A DNA stretch of 64,000 bases from Veillonellaceae bacterium (GCA_022771805.1 JALELM010000020.1:1-64000); one strand, 5' to 3'; shown: positions 28,701 through 36,908, numbered from the stretch's first letter. The notes: a model not told the origin generated them from the letters alone. Numbers and translations are program-made.

Positions 28701-29966
28701 CACGGCCGGGCACAGGGCGGCAGCGATGAGATGAATCTGCAGTTCCGCTTGGACAAAGCGGACTTGGATCTGTTGCGGGCGTTTTCGCCTTACATCAAAA
28801 CCGCAAGCGGTGAAACGCGCGGCCGGGTCACCGTGACAGGAACGTTGGAAGATCCGCTGATCAACGGACGAATCGACATCCCGACGGGACGGATGACGGT
28901 GGAAACAATGAAAAACCCCGTTGAAGATATTCGGCTGGCTATCCAATTCACCGGCAGGGAAGCGACCTGGAAACTCGGCGCAAAAATCGGTGACGGGACG
29001 GCGGAAAGCGAGGGTACGTGGAGTCGGACGCAAACGGCGGCGGGATACTCCGGCCGTTTGCGTGTGAAGGACGCCAATCCGCGCAGCACCTATTTCGACG
29101 GGCCGTTGCAGGCGGACTTGGAACTGGTTTCGCAGGCGGGAGTACCGTTGGTACGGGGAAAAATCGACCTTGCCGACACGAAGTTGGACATTCCGCTCGC
29201 GGTATCCGGCGACGGAGAGTTGCCGCTGATCTATCTCGATATCGATGTGCATCTCGGCGATAAAGTGCGCTTGTACAATTCGTACCTGTATGACCTGCAA
29301 TTACTCGGCGACGTCCATGCGGGAGGCTCGACACAAGACCCGTCGATGAGCGGCAAAGTGGAAGTACAAAAGGGCTACCTGAAGTACCTCAGCAACAAAT
29401 TCCGCGTGGAACTGGGTGTGGCGGATTTCACCGGCGGCGAGGGTTTCCTGCCGAACTTGAGCGTGGAATCGTCAACCAAGTTCAATCGCTACCATATCCG
29501 CCTGAATGCGACGGGGCTGCCGACGGATTTGCGCGTGGATCTGAGCTCCGAGCCGAGCCTTTCGCAGGAGGAGATCGTTACGATGCTCACCTTGCACACG
29601 CAAGGCGATATCAACGACCTCGGCAGTGAGGCGGCCAATGCGGTGCTCGCCTCCGCGGCGCAGATGTTGATCCTCGGCTCGCTGGAAGGGCGCTTGCAAG
29701 ATGTGCTCGGTTTGGATATGATTCATATAACGACGGGATCGATCGATCCGTTCGAGACGACGACGGTCGCCAATCAAAGTTTCTACAATTTGGAAATCGG
29801 AAAGTATCTCTTCGACGACTTCATGTTTGTCCTGACGACCGGTGTAAACAACGATCAGAAGAGTGTCGGCTTCCGGTATGATTTGAGTCAGAATTTCAAC
29901 GCTACGGCTTGGCGCAATGATGAGGGGAATTACTACGTGGGCGCCAATTGGCAGTATCGTTTCTAG
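25713..29966 (+). CDS. tamB: TamB-like AsmA-family translocation/lipid transport protein
   Basis: 1417 residues from a GTG start behind a GGGGG site. An N-terminal membrane anchor (about 3-20) is followed by a very long run of beta strands, with the conserved DUF490/TamB domain in the last 350 residues (VEVQKGYLKYLSNKFRVELG, FLPNLSVESSTKF, LSSEPSLSQEEIVTMLTL). Such proteins form a periplasmic lipid-conducting groove between the two membranes. No TamA partner is next to it; in Negativicutes TamB is thought to work with BamA. It sits in the Mla operon, which supports a lipid transport role. Confidence 0.94.
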   Translation: MRGWLLTAAAVAVIGAGAGQWVLKPMALEAAPELIAQAAGENLNGTLVYRDLAIDWLGNPRLTGVELRDAAGRTVATIASTEVSWSFWRVLEYLAGYRPAVGVVDGITLNRPEVYLREEADRSWNVSHLLRTSDTPTEMDLRAKIIINHGTAHLTFLDEPVLHVQNITARLDLNKYPEIGGDADMTYEGRPLSVGGFYTEANNFGVQITAERLPLTWLERFLPEQAAELRVRGGEIRNVRVHVAGTPHGLDYRGTGEAVDVALVYDNYEVRHLAGKIQAETGQVAFSETSGLVNDQPFRAQGTIGLVADPVLALDISTEGMETSRLYDSGLTGLLAAKVHIGGTVVRPVAEGVAALASGAYRGTPLQRLFARFVYRDGVATLPDVAAGLGQGNVRGSGYYNLKTGSGEFGLRAENADLSYVPVADGVSGTVNGSGTVRLAANDLAEIRFTGQGSDFAAAGLVADSWTGSFGYRDGWYVDYLNGTMGGGTFTLSGKERSAEGFTFAVQDIPLAYISGVAGVPATGTLSGAGNWTGGIDSPVVTANFAASDGSVHDLAFERVTGGLRYAADRLQLDDVVWLDKEGYHRVDGSAGLGENAPLDLRVRSERVRLEDLLRAADLPVEATGWAEQEMHVTGTLQAPLTTGHVRLYDGSVFGELYQEAVADYRYGGDTLYLDTATAHVYNGTVTAQGTVHADGMQVAVQARHIDVDRILREKNSYRLQGYVDGEGSLSGTPSDPELHLHFTGTDMSVNGEPVERVSGDLAYRGDQVVLERAEIQQRDGSYQVSGRYNWRSGEVVGRGRVTGAELATLLRWADVPVGNLTGRLEGQVEIAGNLDDTRWSVTGELHEGAVDGKPIGITELDVSYRNRVFDVRKLRMPIGDGLLAAQGSAALDGDIDLQVAARKVDVSYLPALAGRELDVTGLLDASAVLRGKTARPEADISFDWSQGSYAGAQFDHLLGLLNLRDNIIEVNQTLLQKEQYQMSVYGTVPLAALTKHGRAQGGSDEMNLQFRLDKADLDLLRAFSPYIKTASGETRGRVTVTGTLEDPLINGRIDIPTGRMTVETMKNPVEDIRLAIQFTGREATWKLGAKIGDGTAESEGTWSRTQTAAGYSGRLRVKDANPRSTYFDGPLQADLELVSQAGVPLVRGKIDLADTKLDIPLAVSGDGELPLIYLDIDVHLGDKVRLYNSYLYDLQLLGDVHAGGSTQDPSMSGKVEVQKGYLKYLSNKFRVELGVADFTGGEGFLPNLSVESSTKFNRYHIRLNATGLPTDLRVDLSSEPSLSQEEIVTMLTLHTQGDINDLGSEAANAVLASAAQMLILGSLEGRLQDVLGLDMIHITTGSIDPFETTTVANQSFYNLEIGKYLFDDFMFVLTTGVNNDQKSVGFRYDLSQNFNATAWRNDEGNYYVGANWQYRF

Positions 29967-29979
29967 TGTGGTGAGATCT

Positions 29980-30609
29980 ATGTTGCAAGCGTACTTACAA
30001 GCGGTCAGTGAAATCGAACTGTTGACGCCGGAGGCGGAGCAGGCTCTTTGGCAAGCCTATGCCGCCGGTGACGGAACCGCCCGCCAGGAGCTGATCGAGC
30101 ATTATCAGCCGCTGGTGGTGAAAGAAGTGGTACGCTTCCACGGCCAAGAGGCATTACTTCTGGATTTGGTGCAGGAAGGTGCGGTCGGTCTGATGGAGGC
30201 GGTGGAACGCTACAACCGCGAGCGGGGCGTCGCCTTTTCCCTGTTTGCGAAGCATCGGATTCGCGGCCGGATGTTGGACTATCTGTATAAAAACGGTCAC
30301 GATATCCCCGTCCCGGAAGAGTCCTGGGCGGCAGGCAGGGAACGTTTCGACGGACTGCTGGCAGCTGCGGAAGATGCGTTTGAGATAACCGACCGCAAGC
30401 TGCTGTGGGAGCAGGTGCGTAAAGCGGTATTACGCCTGCCGGAAAAAGAAAGGCTGGTCGTTGCGGGTATTTATCTCGGGGAACGCGAACCGAAGGAAGT
30501 TGCGGCAGAAATGTCCTGCAGCAAGGCCTATGTCTACAAATTGCAAAAAACGGGCATTCGGCGTTTGCGCGGCATGCTCAGTCGCGTAATGCAAGAACGG
30601 AAAGAGTAA
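29980..30609 (+). CDS. Sigma-70 family RNA polymerase sigma factor
   Basis: 209 residues from ATG 29980, 13 bases after tamB. Region 2: LVQEGAVGLMEAVERYNRERGVAFSLFAKHRIRGRMLDYLY. Region 4: LRLPEKERLVVAGIYLGEREPKEVAAEMSCSKAYVYKLQKTGIRRLRGML. Shape resembles FliA/SigB-type factors rather than ECF factors: region 2 is of the FSLFAKHRIRG kind and a region 3 linker is present. No anti-sigma gene adjoins it unless the next membrane protein plays that role (speculation). Its position in the envelope cluster hints at control of envelope genes. Confidence 0.85.
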   Translation: MLQAYLQAVSEIELLTPEAEQALWQAYAAGDGTARQELIEHYQPLVVKEVVRFHGQEALLLDLVQEGAVGLMEAVERYNRERGVAFSLFAKHRIRGRMLDYLYKNGHDIPVPEESWAAGRERFDGLLAAAEDAFEITDRKLLWEQVRKAVLRLPEKERLVVAGIYLGEREPKEVAAEMSCSKAYVYKLQKTGIRRLRGMLSRVMQERKE

Positions 30610-30730
30610 AATAAGCAAGAAAAGAAACGAAATCAAAAGGATACGAGAGAACGGGGAAGGAAACGGAAAGTACGGGAGGTTCTATTTCCCGTAGCCGAAA
30701 GCGAATATATAGTATGGAAAGGAGGTACCT

Positions 30731-31270
30731 ATGGCATTATCCAAGGAAGAACTTTGTGAGCGCGTACGTTCCACTCGCACCTGGCTGGAAAAAGCGGAGC
30801 GGGCATTGCACGGACGCACGCCGTGGCAAGGTGAACTGCAGCTGATGCTGGCTCAGGCGGAAATGCAGAAACTCCGTGAAGCGCGTCGCGGAACATTGTA
30901 TGACGAACGCTACTGGCAGCGCGGTTTGGCGGCCATGGCGGCCGTGCTGCTTTGCGCCGGTGTTTGGTGGTGGCAGCAGCCGGCCGAGGTACCTTCTGCG
31001 GCGACGGCGCCGCTCCCCGTGCGGGAAGCAGCGGTGCCGCAGCCGCCCGAGGTGAAAGAACGCTCGCTCGAGCCGATCGGCAAAGCGGCGGAACCGGTTC
31101 CCGTCGAACCGGAGCCGGCGGCGATTGCCGCCGTACCGGCCGCTCCTCCGCGGGAGGAGGCGGTAACGGCGGAACCCGTCGTGCAGCATGCGACACCGGT
31201 GGCGCTCAGCCCCGGTGAATTGCAGGCGGCGGTTGCCGATGCGGCGCAGACCTTGCGTAAGGGTCGATAA
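30731..31270 (+). CDS. Single-span membrane protein with Pro/Ala/Glu-rich tail
   Basis: 179 residues; the ATG follows AAAGGAGG. A charged cytoplasmic N-terminus (about 1-65, helical), one membrane segment (GLAAMAAVLLCAGVWWW, about 66-82), then a low-complexity Pro/Ala/Glu/Val-rich periplasmic stretch. No catalytic motif. TonB-like linkers look similar, but the TonB C-terminal domain is missing. Sits between the sigma factor and bamA. Function unknown; an anti-sigma or envelope spacer role cannot be excluded. Confidence 0.7.
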   Translation: MALSKEELCERVRSTRTWLEKAERALHGRTPWQGELQLMLAQAEMQKLREARRGTLYDERYWQRGLAAMAAVLLCAGVWWWQQPAEVPSAATAPLPVREAAVPQPPEVKERSLEPIGKAAEPVPVEPEPAAIAAVPAAPPREEAVTAEPVVQHATPVALSPGELQAAVADAAQTLRKGR

Positions 31271-31341
31271 TCAAGTACACTATATTACATACCTGCGAGC
31301 GAATCAGCCTCGTGAGGAAAAAGCAAGGAGGAACTCAATTT

Positions 31342-33582
31342 ATGAAGCAATCCGGTCAGGCAAAGCGTTGGCTTGTCGCAGCAGTAGTACTCGCAACATT
31401 CGGTGCAAGCAGCCAAGTGTATGCGGAGGTTACGACAGTCAGCAACGAACAGATGAAATTCACCGAGCCGGCGGTCGGTGTTGCTGTTTCGTCGCAAGAT
31501 GCGACGGTAACACAGGGACGTGAGGCGGAGTTAGCAGAGCGCGGTTTGGTGAATAACCCCGCGCTGCTTGTTTTGCCGAACGCAGCGACGAGTGCGGTAA
31601 GCGGACAGGCACTCTATACATCCGGTGTGGACAGCGCGGCAGTGGAAGCGCAGGTCGGCAAAGTGGTAACGGCAATTCAGGTTGCCGGCGTACCGGCGGA
31701 GCTGGAGGCGCCGTTGCTCGCCCGTTTGACGACGAAAGTCGGCGACAAGGTGACGACGGAAGGTATTGCGGCGGACATTGACGCTTTGGGGAATACCGGC
31801 GTGTTTGCGCGGGTGACGCCCGTCTTTACCGCGGTGCCGGAAGGCGTGCGCCTGACCTATGAAGTGGTGCAGAACCCGGTCGTGCAGCAGGTGCGTTTCG
31901 AGGGCGTGACCGCTTTCAATGCGGACTATCTGGCACAAATGATGGCCATTCCGAAAAACAGCGTGCTGAACACGGTGACGGTCAGCGAAAAAATTCGTGA
32001 AATTGAAAAATTATACTTGGATCAGGGCTATATCCTGGCCTCTGTCGGCGATGTGCAGGTTTCGCCGGAAGGTGTATTGACCGTTCAAGTCGATGAAGGG
32101 ATTATCGAGGATATCGTCTTGAAAGGAAACAAAAAGACACGCGATTATGTCATTACCCGCGAGCTTCGTTTCCAAAAAGGACAGCCTTTCAACAAATTCC
32201 TGGCGCAACGCAGCTTGGAACGTCTCTACAACCTCGGATATTTTGAAGATGTCAACGTGCGGCTTCTCCCGGGGCAACAGGATCGCCATGTCATCGTGGA
32301 AATCGATATGCTCGAACAGAAAACGGGTGTTGTAACGCTCGGTGCGGGCTACTCGAAGTCGGACGGATTCGTCGGTATCGTGGAATTCGGTGAGAACAAC
32401 TTCCGCGGTACGGGGGACAAGATCAATGTCCACTGGGAATTCGGCGGCAACGGCGGGAACAAGAACTATCAGATCTCCTACACTCGCCCGTGGCTCGATT
32501 CCAAAGGTACGTCGCTCGGGTTCTCCTTCTATGATCGTGTCGTGGAATACAGCGACTACAACGAATCCGGGGAAACGGTTGCCACATATGATAAGCGGCG
32601 CAAAGGCTACAGCCTGACGCTCGGGCGAACCCAGGGCGAATATCGCATGACGACGCTCACTTGGGAAAGCCGGAAGGACTCCTACCAAGATTATAAGGGC
32701 GGGTATGATTATGGCGAGAATGCGTTCAAGCTGGGCTTTGTTACCTACAAAAAGAACGATGCGGGCGAATTTGAACTGGATGCGTCGGGTAAGAAGCAAC
32801 CGATTGCCGTTTATTTTACAAATGACGGAAAAGAGACATTGTTGCCCTCTACGGATGCAAGCGGCAATCCGTTGACTATGCCGCCTGCGCCGGCGATGAC
32901 CGGGGATGAAGCGAAAGATCAGGCGGCGATGGATCAATGGGCAAAAGATATTCGGGCCAAACTCGTTAACTTGCCGGCAGCGGAAGGGCTGTATAATTTC
33001 AAGGATATGGACTATATCGGCAAGAATTTCGGTCGGACGAACAGCCTGAGCATCACGCATGTCTTCGACAATCGCGACAACTATTTCAATCCGTCGCGGG
33101 GCTATCGCTACTCGGTTACGGGTCAATGGGCGGGACACGGTCTCGGCGGCGACTTTGACTTCTACAAATTCTCGGCGGAAGCCCGGGCGTACAAGAAGAT
33201 CGGCTCGCGCAATGTGCTTGCGTTGCGGCTCATGGGCGGGTTCAGCACCGGCGAAGTCGGCTACTCCGAACTCTTCAGTCTGGGCGGTGCGTACAACCTG
33301 CGCGGGTTCGAAGACGATCAGTTCAAGGGTACTCGGATGTATGCGGCGACCTTGGAATTCCGCACGCCGATCGTGAAGAAAGTGGACGGGGTCCTCTTCA
33401 CGGATGTCGGTAACGCTTGGAATATTGATAACGCGCGTATTCCCTGGTACCATGACAGCAATAAAGTGCACTGGTCGGTCGGTGCGGGTCTGCGTATTCA
33501 GACGCCGATCGGACCGATTCGTTTGGACTATGCACACGGGGACAAGAACAAGTTCCACTTCAGCTTCGGCGGTCAGTTCTGA
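31342..33582 (+). CDS. bamA: Outer membrane protein assembly factor BamA
   Basis: Inserts beta-barrel proteins into the outer membrane. 746 residues from ATG 31342 (site GCAAGGAGG). Signal peptide to about residue 28 (SSQVYA|E), an Ala/Val-rich spacer, about three POTRA repeats (VQQVRFEGVTAFNADYL, IEDIVLKGNKKTRDYVITRELRFQKGQPFN), then the 16-strand barrel with the LRGFEDDQFKGTRM motif and C-terminal FHFSFGGQF. An insertion of about 95 residues (470-563, rich in Ala, Asp and Pro) interrupts the barrel, probably as a surface loop. Fewer POTRA domains than the five of E. coli, as usual in Negativicutes. Confidence 0.96.
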   Translation: MKQSGQAKRWLVAAVVLATFGASSQVYAEVTTVSNEQMKFTEPAVGVAVSSQDATVTQGREAELAERGLVNNPALLVLPNAATSAVSGQALYTSGVDSAAVEAQVGKVVTAIQVAGVPAELEAPLLARLTTKVGDKVTTEGIAADIDALGNTGVFARVTPVFTAVPEGVRLTYEVVQNPVVQQVRFEGVTAFNADYLAQMMAIPKNSVLNTVTVSEKIREIEKLYLDQGYILASVGDVQVSPEGVLTVQVDEGIIEDIVLKGNKKTRDYVITRELRFQKGQPFNKFLAQRSLERLYNLGYFEDVNVRLLPGQQDRHVIVEIDMLEQKTGVVTLGAGYSKSDGFVGIVEFGENNFRGTGDKINVHWEFGGNGGNKNYQISYTRPWLDSKGTSLGFSFYDRVVEYSDYNESGETVATYDKRRKGYSLTLGRTQGEYRMTTLTWESRKDSYQDYKGGYDYGENAFKLGFVTYKKNDAGEFELDASGKKQPIAVYFTNDGKETLLPSTDASGNPLTMPPAPAMTGDEAKDQAAMDQWAKDIRAKLVNLPAAEGLYNFKDMDYIGKNFGRTNSLSITHVFDNRDNYFNPSRGYRYSVTGQWAGHGLGGDFDFYKFSAEARAYKKIGSRNVLALRLMGGFSTGEVGYSELFSLGGAYNLRGFEDDQFKGTRMYAATLEFRTPIVKKVDGVLFTDVGNAWNIDNARIPWYHDSNKVHWSVGAGLRIQTPIGPIRLDYAHGDKNKFHFSFGGQF

Positions 33583-33589
33583 TTAGTGA

Positions 33590-33617
33590 ACAGGCGACAG
33601 GGATCCCTGTCGCCTGT
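33590..33617 (+). terminator. Perfect 28-base palindrome after bamA
   Basis: ACAGGCGACAGGGA / TCCCTGTCGCCTGT with no loop, centred on GGATCC, followed by CATTGTTTTA, a weak T-run. Starts eight bases after the bamA stop and ends 26 bases before the next gene. Likely an intrinsic terminator or attenuator. Confidence 0.7.
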
Positions 33618-33643
33618 CATTGTTTTAGGAAATGAGGAAGGCT

Positions 33644-34921
33644 ATGCGACATGGTCGAGTTGCCCGTGTATTGGCAGCCGTTGCGCTGGCCGGCAGTCTG
33701 CATGCGGCGGCATCGGCTGCGCCGATCGAGCAGATCGAGACGGTTCTGCATACGCCGCAGGGGACGCCGCAGGCTACGGTTACGGAGCGTATCCGGGCGG
33801 GAGTGGAGGTCATTGCGCAGCACGTACTCGCGGCGAAAGACAGCGAGGAAGTGGCGGCGCAGCGTACCGCGTACGGCCGACTGATAGCGGATGTGGCGGG
33901 GCGCGTCGTGGCGGGATACATCGTTCTGGATGCGGAGGTCACGCCGGGCGCGACAACCCGGATCGATTTGACGCTGGTGCCTTACGGCAAGCTGGTGGAA
34001 GAGGTGGAAACGACCGTCGATTACGGCAGTCTCAGCGCGGAGGCGCGCGCACTGGTCGCCGCCGAACCGGCACTTGCCGGCAATCGGGCGGAAGAATTGC
34101 TTGTCGGCTTGCCGCTCGGTGCATTGGACTGGGTGGGCAGTATAGCGATACCGATCTTGCAGCATGAAATCGAATCGCGCCTGCCGGAGTTTACCGCACA
34201 GATCGTGATCGAGCCCGAGCGCAGGACAGCGGTACGAATTTACCTCATTCCTCGCGGTGAAACCGTGCGGACGACAACGGTCGAGATCACGGGTGAAGAT
34301 ATTCCGTACCTGTTTCTGAACGGGGCGGCAAGCCGGGTGGAGGAGTGCCTGGCTGATTATGTCGGCTTACCGACGGCATACGTGGCGCGGCAGCAGGAGG
34401 CGATCGAATCTCGTCTGGCGGCTGCGGCGACAGCGGACGGTTTCGTGCGGCGCTATGATATTCACCCGACGGGGAAACTGTATCCCGGTGCGGATTTGCG
34501 ATATGACCTAACCGCAAAAACAGGCATGTGGGTCATCGGTGCACAAGCATCTCTCGATCTCGGTAAAGACGAAAAAAATATGCATTTGCGGGCGGAAATC
34601 GGACGGCGATTTACCTCGCGTGATATAATTTACTTACGAACGGACTTTTTCCCGCATGCCGTGGAGTGGGATGTGTATCTGGGGTACACGCATCGCTTCG
34701 GCACGGGAACACGTCTCGGCTGGCAGTATGAGCTGACCGAGCGCCGCCGGGAAGTATTGGCGGAACAGGATCTCGGCGGACGCTGGTACCTGCGCTGGGA
34801 GCACGACTTGACGAACGAAGAGGATACGGGTGCCGTCGGCTATCGTTTCCGCGACCGGCTCCGCGCGGAATATGTGGTTACAAATACGGAGCAATGGTTG
34901 CGGCTGACCGGCCGCTTGTAA
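33644..34921 (+). CDS. Unrecognised outer membrane protein following bamA
   Basis: 425 residues from ATG 33644 (GAGG six bases upstream; ATG 33632 is an alternative). Signal peptide ending AAASAA. The middle (about 55-260) alternates strands and helices, including VRIYLIPRGETVRTTTVEI, reminiscent of POTRA-like repeats; the last 130 residues are amphipathic strands rich in Tyr/Trp/Arg (LRAEIGRRFTSRDIIYLRTDFF, WDVYLGYTHRFGTGTRLGW) that look like part of a barrel. The final residues WLRLTGRL do not show the usual terminal Phe. I do not recognise the family; it may be a Negativicutes-specific partner of Bam. Confidence 0.7.
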   Translation: MRHGRVARVLAAVALAGSLHAAASAAPIEQIETVLHTPQGTPQATVTERIRAGVEVIAQHVLAAKDSEEVAAQRTAYGRLIADVAGRVVAGYIVLDAEVTPGATTRIDLTLVPYGKLVEEVETTVDYGSLSAEARALVAAEPALAGNRAEELLVGLPLGALDWVGSIAIPILQHEIESRLPEFTAQIVIEPERRTAVRIYLIPRGETVRTTTVEITGEDIPYLFLNGAASRVEECLADYVGLPTAYVARQQEAIESRLAAAATADGFVRRYDIHPTGKLYPGADLRYDLTAKTGMWVIGAQASLDLGKDEKNMHLRAEIGRRFTSRDIIYLRTDFFPHAVEWDVYLGYTHRFGTGTRLGWQYELTERRREVLAEQDLGGRWYLRWEHDLTNEEDTGAVGYRFRDRLRAEYVVTNTEQWLRLTGRL

Positions 34922-34940
34922 TGAAGGAGTGGATTGTAAA

Positions 34941-35444
34941 ATGATGCGAGCTTTGCGTAATGAGCACAATGTCAAAACGGTGTCGTTCATCGTCGCCGTG
35001 GTATTTGTTTTAGGGATTGCGGCCTATGCCCTGATGGGTTCGGGTAATATTGCCCAAGCGGCACCGACTTCGTCGATCGGCGTGGTGGATCAGTCGATGA
35101 TCATCGAGCAGACGGCGACGCTCGGCCAACAGTTCCAGGAACAGATGGCGGCGGCCGCAAGCGAATTGCAGAAAGAGTTTGACGAAAAATCGGTCAATAT
35201 GTCCGAGGCGGAAAAGCAACAGTATTTCCAGTCGATGCAGGAAAAATTCAGCGCCAAACAGGCTGAAATCCAAAAGAATATTCAAGGTAAAATCGACAAT
35301 GCGGTAAAACAGGTCGCAGAAAAGAAAAGTCTGAACCTGGTTGTCGATAAAAATGCCGTGCTCTATGGCGGTGTCGACATCACTTCGGAAGTGCAAACCG
35401 CGTTGAATGCGGCGCTGGAAAAAGAAGCCGCAGCGAATAAATAA
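34941..35444 (+). CDS. OmpH/Skp-like periplasmic chaperone (copy 1)
   Basis: 167 residues with an N-terminal membrane segment (about 14-35) that serves as signal or anchor, then IGVVDQSMIIEQ (the usual OmpH start of the core), a long Gln/Glu/Lys-rich coiled coil, and the OmpH tail KSLNLVVDKNAVLYGGVDITSEV. Skp proteins hold unfolded barrel proteins on their way to BamA. First of three consecutive related genes; its stop overlaps the next ATG. Confidence 0.9.
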   Translation: MMRALRNEHNVKTVSFIVAVVFVLGIAAYALMGSGNIAQAAPTSSIGVVDQSMIIEQTATLGQQFQEQMAAAASELQKEFDEKSVNMSEAEKQQYFQSMQEKFSAKQAEIQKNIQGKIDNAVKQVAEKKSLNLVVDKNAVLYGGVDITSEVQTALNAALEKEAAANK

Positions 35445-36403
35445 TGCGAAGTCGAATGAAAACGGGCGTTACCGGTTGCTTGCTGCTCGGCACGCTGTTG
35501 CTGAGCGGGTGCGGTATCGGTGGTTGCGGTCGGACGGAAGCGCCGGCGCAGGAACCGGTATATGCCGTCGCCGATACGGAGCAATTGTTCCGGGCGCACC
35601 CGGACTATGCAGTCTATTTAGAGGCGGAAGAAGCGTATCGCAACTTGGCGGCGGAGTACGAGGCAGACACGCAGCGACTGATTCACACGGCGGCGCAAGC
35701 GGAGCGCGAATTGCATGAGCAATTGAGCTCCGGGGCGATCGAAAAAGAGTTGAATGAAAAATTCCGCGCGAGCATGCAAGTCCGTGAGGCGGAATGGAAT
35801 ACGAAACTCGAGCTGCTGTATCGTGAATTGCTGCAGAATGCGGACGAGCCGCTGCCGCCGACGACGGAAACGGATCTGCGCATCGTCAATTTGCAGTTGC
35901 AGTTGCGAGCCTTGCAATTGAGCGCGGCGGAGCGCCAGGAGAAAGAAGAAGAACTGGCGGCGCTCCTGGCCGGAAAAACCGCTGCAATGCGGCCGGAAGC
36001 GGAGTTGGGAGCGGAAGCACAGGCGCGTCTGGCGGCGCTGAAAGCGGAAGCGGAACAGGATCTGGAAGCCTATGCGGCGGAGTTGACGGAGACCTTGCGC
36101 GCGGAACGGGACGAGGCGCAACAGCGACTGTACGAAGCGGCGGAGCGGCGTCTGATGCCCGCGGACGGAGAAAGCAGGAATGCCGAGTGGCGGCAACGTC
36201 TGCTGGCGAAGAAAAAAGAACTCACCGAGCGGGAGGACGCCATCCGCAAGGATGTGGAAGTGGCCGCCGCGGCAGTCGGTGAAAGCGAACATATTACGAT
36301 GATTTTCGGCAAGTATCGGACGAATCTTACCGCTCGTGACGTGACGGCGGAGATTGCGACGAAACTGCGCGAAATAAAGGGAGGAAAGCCAAGTGGGACA
36401 TAA
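35444..36403 (+). CDS. Coiled-coil lipoprotein, Skp-like relative (copy 2)
   Basis: 319 residues. Lipoprotein signal with lipobox LLSGC (Cys 23), giving a lipid-anchored protein. The mature part is mostly charged coiled coil (Glu, Ala, Arg, Gln) with VYAVADTEQLFRAHPDYAVY at its start, resembling the OmpH core, and EHITMIFGKYRTNLTARDVTAEIATKL at its end, like the OmpH tail. It is about twice the usual OmpH length, so I call it an enlarged relative. Overlaps the genes on both sides. Confidence 0.75.
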   Translation: MRSRMKTGVTGCLLLGTLLLSGCGIGGCGRTEAPAQEPVYAVADTEQLFRAHPDYAVYLEAEEAYRNLAAEYEADTQRLIHTAAQAERELHEQLSSGAIEKELNEKFRASMQVREAEWNTKLELLYRELLQNADEPLPPTTETDLRIVNLQLQLRALQLSAAERQEKEEELAALLAGKTAAMRPEAELGAEAQARLAALKAEAEQDLEAYAAELTETLRAERDEAQQRLYEAAERRLMPADGESRNAEWRQRLLAKKKELTEREDAIRKDVEVAAAAVGESEHITMIFGKYRTNLTARDVTAEIATKLREIKGGKPSGT

Positions 36404-36908
36404 GTGGTGGTGCCGGGCGCTCGTCGTGAGTATGGCGGCCTTTGCGCTGGTCTTGGGCGGCTGCGGCAGTGAGGACAAAGTCGGTACGGTGGATTTTGGC
36501 CGCATTGCACAGGAAAGCACGCAGGCAAAGCAAATTGCCCAAGATATTCAGGCGAAACAGGCGGAGATTATCGCCCGTCTGTCGGAAGCGGAACAAAATC
36601 AAAGCGCGGAAGAATTTGCCGTGACGGAACAAAAAGCACGGCGTGAAATGCAGATTTTCCAAATGGGCAAGAAACAGCAGTTTGAGGCGTTGGTGGAAAG
36701 CCAAGCGGCCTTGCTTGCAAAAGATAAAAAGCTCAGCATCATCATGCACAAAGATGCCGTTCATTACCAAGGCACGGATGTGACCGAGGATCTGCTCGCC
36801 CGCCTGAAAGCGGCTGCCGATCAGAGCGCAGCGGCACAAAAGGAGAGTGCGGCGGATAAGCAGGAAACGCCGGCCAAGCCGGCAGAACAGCAGGCAAAAA
36901 ATGGTTAA
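36393..36908 (+). CDS. OmpH/Skp-like lipoprotein (copy 3)
   Basis: 171 residues from GTG 36393 (GGGAGGAAAG site). Lipobox LVLGGC (Cys 24). Then VGTVDFGRIAQESTQAKQIAQ, a coiled coil, and KKLSIIMHKDAVHYQGTDVTEDLLARLK, the OmpH-type ending, plus a low-complexity Ala/Lys/Pro/Gln tail. Overlaps lpxD by eight bases. A lipid-anchored Skp-like chaperone, presumably in the periplasm. Confidence 0.82.
   Translation: MGHKWWCRALVVSMAAFALVLGGCGSEDKVGTVDFGRIAQESTQAKQIAQDIQAKQAEIIARLSEAEQNQSAEEFAVTEQKARREMQIFQMGKKQQFEALVESQAALLAKDKKLSIIMHKDAVHYQGTDVTEDLLARLKAAADQSAAAQKESAADKQETPAKPAEQQAKNG

Noticed and set aside
27489-29300. 603-residue minus-strand frame opposite tamB
   Set aside because: No ribosome site, shadow composition, and tamB is continuous on the plus strand.
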